A stretch of 64,000 bases of DNA from a gamma proteobacterium HTCC2207. Lineage in GTDB: Bacteria; Pseudomonadota; Gammaproteobacteria; Pseudomonadales; Porticoccaceae. Where the stretch lies: positions 1 to 64,000 of the forward strand of contig CAJJDA010000008.1 of the NCBI GenBank assembly GCA_905182855.1. Direction: 5' to 3'. Below the pieces are notes generated by a model. It was not told where the DNA came from. It saw nothing but the letters and a program-made list of their open reading frames with translations, and ran no database searches. Positions 60,148-64,000 of this stretch are shown piece by piece. How positions within the stretch are numbered: position 1 is the stretch's first letter; every line of letters starts with the position of its first letter. Position numbers and translations under genes: made by a program.

Positions 60148-60462
60148 TTACCCGGCATTGATGCCAGTAATTTTAACTTCTGTATACCACTGTCTGTGGC
60201 CCTGTTGTGTGCGCGAGTGCTTACGACGACGGAATTTAACGATATTCACTTTATCGCCACGACCGTGAGACAGAATCTCAGCAGTCACTTTACCGCCCTC
60301 AACGAGAGGCGCACCAATCTTAACCTCGGCACCTTCGCCGACCATTAAGACTTCTTCAAAATCGATACTGTCACCAGTGGCTATATCAAGCTTCTCCAGA
60401 AGTAAGGTTTCACCCTCAACGACTCGATGCTGTTTTCCGCCACTTTTGATTACTGCGTACAT
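60148..60462 (-). CDS. rplU: 50S ribosomal protein L21
   Basis: A 104-residue protein that binds 23S rRNA. ATG at 60462 is chosen since [20 protein letters not shown] is the family start. [20 protein letters not shown] and [20 protein letters not shown] are typical. It heads the rplU-rpmA operon, with a good promoter about 90 bases upstream. Confidence 0.97.
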   Translation of the reverse strand: MYAVIKSGGKQHRVVEGETLLLEKLDIATGDSIDFEEVLMVGEGAEVKIGAPLVEGGKVTAEILSHGRGDKVNIVKFRRRKHSRTQQGHRQWYTEVKITGINAG

Positions 60463-60553
60463 TGTCTGCTCCAAATTATGTGTGGCCACAACGCTAGGGG
60501 CCAGATTCCGTCGCTAAACCTGCCAAAAATTTAGGCCTCTGCGAAGGGCGGCA

Positions 60554-60582
60554 ATTCTAATGGAACAGCATGTGCATATCAA
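60554..60582 (-). promoter_or_regulatory. Predicted rplU-rpmA promoter
   Basis: On the minus strand TTGATA (60582-60577) and TAGAAT (60559-60554) with a 17-base spacer. Each box differs from the sigma-70 consensus at one position. Confidence 0.7.
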
Positions 60583-60669
60583 GTGTTAAAGCCGCAAATA
60601 TGTCACTAACCGAAAGCCCGCTAGAAAATGGGCTACAACACCGATACCACAGCTCTTTTAAAGCCCGTT

Positions 60670-61416
60670 TTAGCGGCCATTTTTAAGCCAAATCAATGCC
60701 GCATTACGCCCAGTTTTGGCTGACCTTCGATAGGAGTAAAAGCGCTCCGGCTCAGAAAATGTACAAAATTCACCGCCATAAATCGCTTTAACACCGCAGC
60801 TAGCCAGCTCTGCCCGCGCTAAGGCGTAAAGATTGGCCAAAAATTGACCTTTTTGCAGGGGGGTAAAGGCAGACTGGATGGCGGCAACCTGCGTGGCATC
60901 CTGGGCATTTGTGACAAAGGAAGACAACACCTCCGCTCCGACCTCGAAGACCTTGGGACCAATTGCTGGGCCCAAGTAGGCGATCACCGACTCTGGACCA
61001 TCAAATTGCGCGACGGTTTTGCGCAATATCCCATTGCACAGACCGCGCCAGCCAGCATGTGCTGCGGCCACCTGAGTCCCTTGGCGATTACAAAAAAGTA
61101 CCGGCAGGCAATCTGCTGTCATAACAACACAGGCTCTGTGAGCCTGACGGGTCTGACTGGCATCAGCTCGCGGTATGCCGAAGCTTTCCTCGACAAGAAC
61201 AATTTCAGTACCATGACACTGATCTAACCATAAGGGCTGTTGCTTAAGACCCAGATCGGACTGCAATCGGTGACGATTTTGCTCAACGGTAGGCTCGTTG
61301 TCGTTCACATGCAGCGCCATATTGTTGGACTCGAACGGTCCGTGGCTAACGCCCCCAGTGCGCAACGTAATGGCCGCCCCCACCGCCTCGGGTAACGGCC
61401 AATCAAGCGTCAGCAT
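60670..61416 (-). CDS. pgeF: Purine nucleoside phosphorylase/laccase-domain protein (PgeF family)
   Basis: About 248 residues from the ATG at 61416, one base after the rluD stop. The Cu-oxidase_4/YfiH domain is seen in RTGGVSHGPFESNNMALHVN, LWLDQCHGTEIVLVEES, ACVVMTADCLPVLFC and VAAAHAGWRGLCNGILRKTV, which hold the zinc-binding cysteine and histidines; YLGPAIGPKVFEVGAEVL follows. Members show purine nucleoside phosphorylase or polyphenol-oxidase activity, and E. coli YfiH edits peptidoglycan precursors. The pairing with rluD is widespread. Confidence 0.93.
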   Translation of the reverse strand: MLTLDWPLPEAVGAAITLRTGGVSHGPFESNNMALHVNDNEPTVEQNRHRLQSDLGLKQQPLWLDQCHGTEIVLVEESFGIPRADASQTRQAHRACVVMTADCLPVLFCNRQGTQVAAAHAGWRGLCNGILRKTVAQFDGPESVIAYLGPAIGPKVFEVGAEVLSSFVTNAQDATQVAAIQSAFTPLQKGQFLANLYALARAELASCGVKAIYGGEFCTFSEPERFYSYRRSAKTGRNAALIWLKNGR

Positions 61417-61417
61417 A

Positions 61418-62422
61418 TTACTCACTGGCAAGGGCTGCCAACAAGGCTTCCATATCATCGGGGAGTTCTGTCGCCCAGCTGACAAATTCACCGGTAGCCG
61501 GATGAATCAAACCTAGCTCTCTGGCGTGCAGGGCCTGGCGAGAAAAGCCCTGAATCGCCTCACGAAGCTGCTCTGGAGCGCCTCTGTGAATACGGAAGCG
61601 ACCCGCATAAACATCGTCACCGACGATAGGATAGCGAATATGCGCCATATGGACGCGAATCTGATGAGTGCGGCCAGTCTCAAGCCTCAAGCGCACGTAC
61701 GTATGGCCTTCAAAACGTTTGATCACTGAATAATGGGTACGTGCCTGCTTACCATCTGAGATCACCGCCATTTTAGTGCGCTGCTTAGCATGCCGCCCAA
61801 TCGGTTGATCAACAGAACCACCCGCGATCATGACACCAATCACCACTGCCTCATACTCCCGTTTGACCGTGCGCGCCTGAAGCTGTTCCACCAAATGAGT
61901 GTGTGCCTGCAAAGTCTTGGCCACGACCATCAAGCCCGTAGTGTCCTTGTCGAGGCGATGCACAATACCGGCCCGAGGCACTGACTCCAGTTGCGAGCAG
62001 TGGTGCAAGAGCGCGTTGAGCATGGTGCCATCCCGGTTACCCGCGGCGGGATGTACCACCAGACCCGCCGGTTTGTTGACAACAATTATATGATCATCTT
62101 CATAGACGATATTGAGCGGGATATCCTCGGCAATCCAGTTGCCTTCTGGCTTCAACACAACACTTATGGTGAGTGTCTCGCCGCCCAGCAACTTCTGTTT
62201 AGAGACCTGCTGCTCACCGTCAACACGCAACTGCCCACCTTTAATCCACTGCTGCAGTCTCGATCTGGAAAAGTCGGCAAATAATTCGGAAGCCACCTGA
62301 TCTAGGCGCCTACCACAATGACTGTGTTCAACCTCCATTGACAACTCAATGTTGGCTGTATTGTTGCCTTCGCTTTGGGATTGATTCACACAAATATTCC
62401 AATGTCTGACAAATTGACGCAT
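61418..62422 (-). CDS. rluD: 23S rRNA pseudouridine synthase RluD
   Basis: A 334-residue protein if started at the ATG at 62422; a GTG at 62389 or ATG at 62338 are alternatives. An S4 domain (CGRRLDQVASELFADFSRSR and onward) precedes the catalytic domain with the aspartate in AGIVHRLDKDTTGLMVVAK. RLRLETGRTHQIRVHMAHI and ARELGLIHPATGE are also typical. It modifies helix 69 of 23S rRNA. bamD lies divergent, 115 bases away, as in many gammaproteobacteria. Confidence 0.94.
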   Translation of the reverse strand: MRQFVRHWNICVNQSQSEGNNTANIELSMEVEHSHCGRRLDQVASELFADFSRSRLQQWIKGGQLRVDGEQQVSKQKLLGGETLTISVVLKPEGNWIAEDIPLNIVYEDDHIIVVNKPAGLVVHPAAGNRDGTMLNALLHHCSQLESVPRAGIVHRLDKDTTGLMVVAKTLQAHTHLVEQLQARTVKREYEAVVIGVMIAGGSVDQPIGRHAKQRTKMAVISDGKQARTHYSVIKRFEGHTYVRLRLETGRTHQIRVHMAHIRYPIVGDDVYAGRFRIHRGAPEQLREAIQGFSRQALHARELGLIHPATGEFVSWATELPDDMEALLAALASE

Positions 62423-62537
62423 TTTAGCGCTTAGAGGTGTCGAGTGCCGAAGATTAATAGGCTTAACTTAAATAGTGCGCTGTGGTTAAATACCGTCGTT
62501 CGTCGAATAACCAATCGTCTTTAGCTGGGAATACTAC

Positions 62538-63524
62538 ATGAAAAACATCGGGTTTATTTTGTTGATTTTAAGTTTATCGCTAACCACTGGTTGCTCTTGG
62601 CTAGGATGGGGAGACGACGACGAGGATGGCGATGAGACTGCTGACTACACGGAGAGAGACTTTTACGAAAAAATCCAGGGCAGCTTAGACGGCAAAAACT
62701 ACACCGTTGCGATCCGAAATTTGCAGCTTTTGGAATCCCAGTTCCCCTTCGGTAAATATGCAGAGCAGGCCCAATTAGAGCTTATTTTCGCTCAGTATAA
62801 GTCCGGTGATCATGAGAGCAGCATTGGTTCAGCTGATCGCTTTGTGCGCCTGCACCCCCAACATCCCAATGTCGATTACGCTTTTTACGTGAAAGGTCTG
62901 GCTGAGATTGCCCAGACATCGAGCTTCTTTGGTGGCTATGTACCCACCGACAAAACACAGCGTGATATAGGTACGGCTCGCGACGCGTTTGGAACGCTTA
63001 CCGAGCTACTGGCAAGATTCCCGAAAAGTCCCTACGCCCCTGACGCCCGCAAACGGCTCGTCGACCTGCGTAACCAGTTAGCCCGTGCGGAGATCCATGC
63101 CGCCAATTACTATTTTGCTCGCGGCAGCTATTTGGCCGCCGCTAATCGCGGTCGCTTTGTAGTCGAAAACTTTCAGCGTTCACCTGCCGTACCCGATGGT
63201 CTAGCAGTGATGGCTCAAGCGTATAACCTGTTAGAGATGCCGGAGTTGGCGCAACATGCGGTCACGGTATTAGCGGCTAATCATCCAGAGTATCCGTCTC
63301 TCAAAGAGAACGGTGAGTTTGATTATGACAGGCGCCTGCTAGATTCAGGAAACTCGTTACTAGGGAAAATGACCTTTGGTTTGATCAAGCAAGACCAGCC
63401 GCCGGCTTTTGATACCAGACAGCTTTACAACAAAGCCGCCCGGGAAGCTGGATTCGTTGAGGAAGACGATACCGCAGACGGCCGCTCAGCATTGAGTTGG
63501 CTGACCTTCGGTATCTTGGATTAA
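62538..63524 (+). CDS. bamD: Outer-membrane assembly lipoprotein BamD
   Basis: A 328-residue lipoprotein. The signal peptide ends in the lipobox LTTGC at residues 15-19, followed by an unusually acidic linker (WGDDDEDGDETADYTERDFY). TPR repeats follow, with YEKIQGSLDGKNYTVAIRNL, LESQFPFGKYAEQAQLELIF and VRLHPQHPNVDYAFYVKGLA. It is an essential part of the BAM complex that inserts outer-membrane proteins such as the TonB receptor here. It is longer than E. coli BamD (245) with an extra C-terminal region. Confidence 0.95.
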   Translation: MKNIGFILLILSLSLTTGCSWLGWGDDDEDGDETADYTERDFYEKIQGSLDGKNYTVAIRNLQLLESQFPFGKYAEQAQLELIFAQYKSGDHESSIGSADRFVRLHPQHPNVDYAFYVKGLAEIAQTSSFFGGYVPTDKTQRDIGTARDAFGTLTELLARFPKSPYAPDARKRLVDLRNQLARAEIHAANYYFARGSYLAAANRGRFVVENFQRSPAVPDGLAVMAQAYNLLEMPELAQHAVTVLAANHPEYPSLKENGEFDYDRRLLDSGNSLLGKMTFGLIKQDQPPAFDTRQLYNKAAREAGFVEEDDTADGRSALSWLTFGILD

Positions 63525-63558
63525 TCATTGGTAACATAGAGGATCGCATCAGTCGCAC

Positions 63559-64000
63559 ATGAATAAACAAGATATTATCGATGCTATGCGGGTACTGCCC
63601 GACATTGATGCGCAGTTTGAAATTAAACGCCGCGTTGCCTTTATCCAGAATCAACTTGCTAGCTCGGGCTGCAAATCTCTCGTGCTGGGAATCAGCGGCG
63701 GTGTTGATTCAACCACCTGCGGCCGGCTCGCTCAACTTGCCGTAGACGGTCTCAATCATCAAACCGAAAGCAGTGCCTATCAATTTATTGCCGTGCGCCT
63801 GCCCTACGGCATACAGCAGGACGAGGTTGACGCCCAAACATCACTGGATTTTATCCAGCCCAATAAAAGCCTGACGGTGAATATCAAAACCGCCACCGAC
63901 GCCATTAGCGAAGCTGTCTGCGCCACCATGAAAGACAATGGCTTGTTGCCAGCACCTGAGGCTATAGACTTTGCGAAGGGCAATGTGAAAGCCAGACAGC
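63559..64000 (+). CDS. nadE: Ammonia-dependent NAD synthetase, 5' part
   Basis: The first 147 residues are inside the window, which ends mid-gene. The start [20 protein letters not shown] is followed by [20 protein letters not shown], the ATP-pyrophosphatase P-loop. [40 protein letters not shown] and [10 protein letters not shown] match the short NadE form that uses ammonia. It makes NAD from nicotinic acid adenine dinucleotide. It follows bamD by 34 bases. Confidence 0.94.
   Translation, partial: MNKQDIIDAMRVLPDIDAQFEIKRRVAFIQNQLASSGCKSLVLGISGGVDSTTCGRLAQLAVDGLNHQTESSAYQFIAVRLPYGIQQDEVDAQTSLDFIQPNKSLTVNIKTATDAISEAVCATMKDNGLLPAPEAIDFAKGNVKARQ

Overview
This 64 kb window is a stretch of chromosome from a Gram-negative gammaproteobacterium, most likely a marine heterotroph of the SAR92/OM60/Cellvibrionales type. 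The lineage is inferred from gene order (hslVU, DUF971, ubiE-ubiJ-ubiB, hisIE, tatABC as in pseudomonads and relatives), a HexR-controlled Entner-Doudoroff cluster, a TPP-regulated TonB-dependent receptor and an exported DUF3604 protein. Base composition looks moderate and uniform by eye. I see no prophage, insertion sequence, CRISPR array, tRNA or rRNA.

Layout: 1-4.6 kb holds the end of a HupE/UreJ-like membrane protein, an exported DUF3604 metalloprotein, an SDR and an NAD-dependent epimerase. 4.6-10.6 kb holds an AraC-type regulator divergent from an FAD oxidase of the alkyl-DHAP synthase family, a GlpD-like dehydrogenase and an FGGY kinase, a compact set that looks built for a glycerol-ether or glycerol-phosphate-like substrate. 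10.6-15.2 kb (minus) holds msrPQ and an aminotransferase/semialdehyde dehydrogenase pair. 15.4-23.7 kb (plus) holds DUF2459, hslVU, DUF971, ubiE-ubiJ-ubiB, hisI-hisE and tatABC. 23.6-29.9 kb holds an esterase, YchJ and YajQ, then a TPP-riboswitch thiamine-salvage operon (TonB receptor, YkoF-like protein, PnuC/PnuT, thiamine-kinase-like protein, with msrB last). 30-35 kb holds a 3-methyladenine glycosylase, a LysE exporter, a small XRE regulator, a GDPD and acs.

35-46 kb is a central-carbon block: hexR, gap, pyk, then pgl-zwf-eda-glk-edd on the minus strand, divergent from pgi. Two HexR-type operators are visible, one placed inside the predicted edd promoter. 46-64 kb is housekeeping: ispH-fkpB-lspA-ileS-ribF, murJ, rpsT, a solitary molybdopterin oxidoreductase, proB-obgE-rpmA-rplU, a membrane-anchored glutaredoxin, pgeF-rluD, bamD and the 5' part of nadE.

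A striking property of this sequence is the number of single-base frame breaks in conserved genes: gabD, hslU, ubiE, ubiB (twice), tatA, acs, zwf and ileS. In each single-base case, removing or adding one base restores a full-length family-typical protein. Since ileS is essential, I read these as sequence or assembly errors rather than pseudogenes, and annotate each gene across its break.
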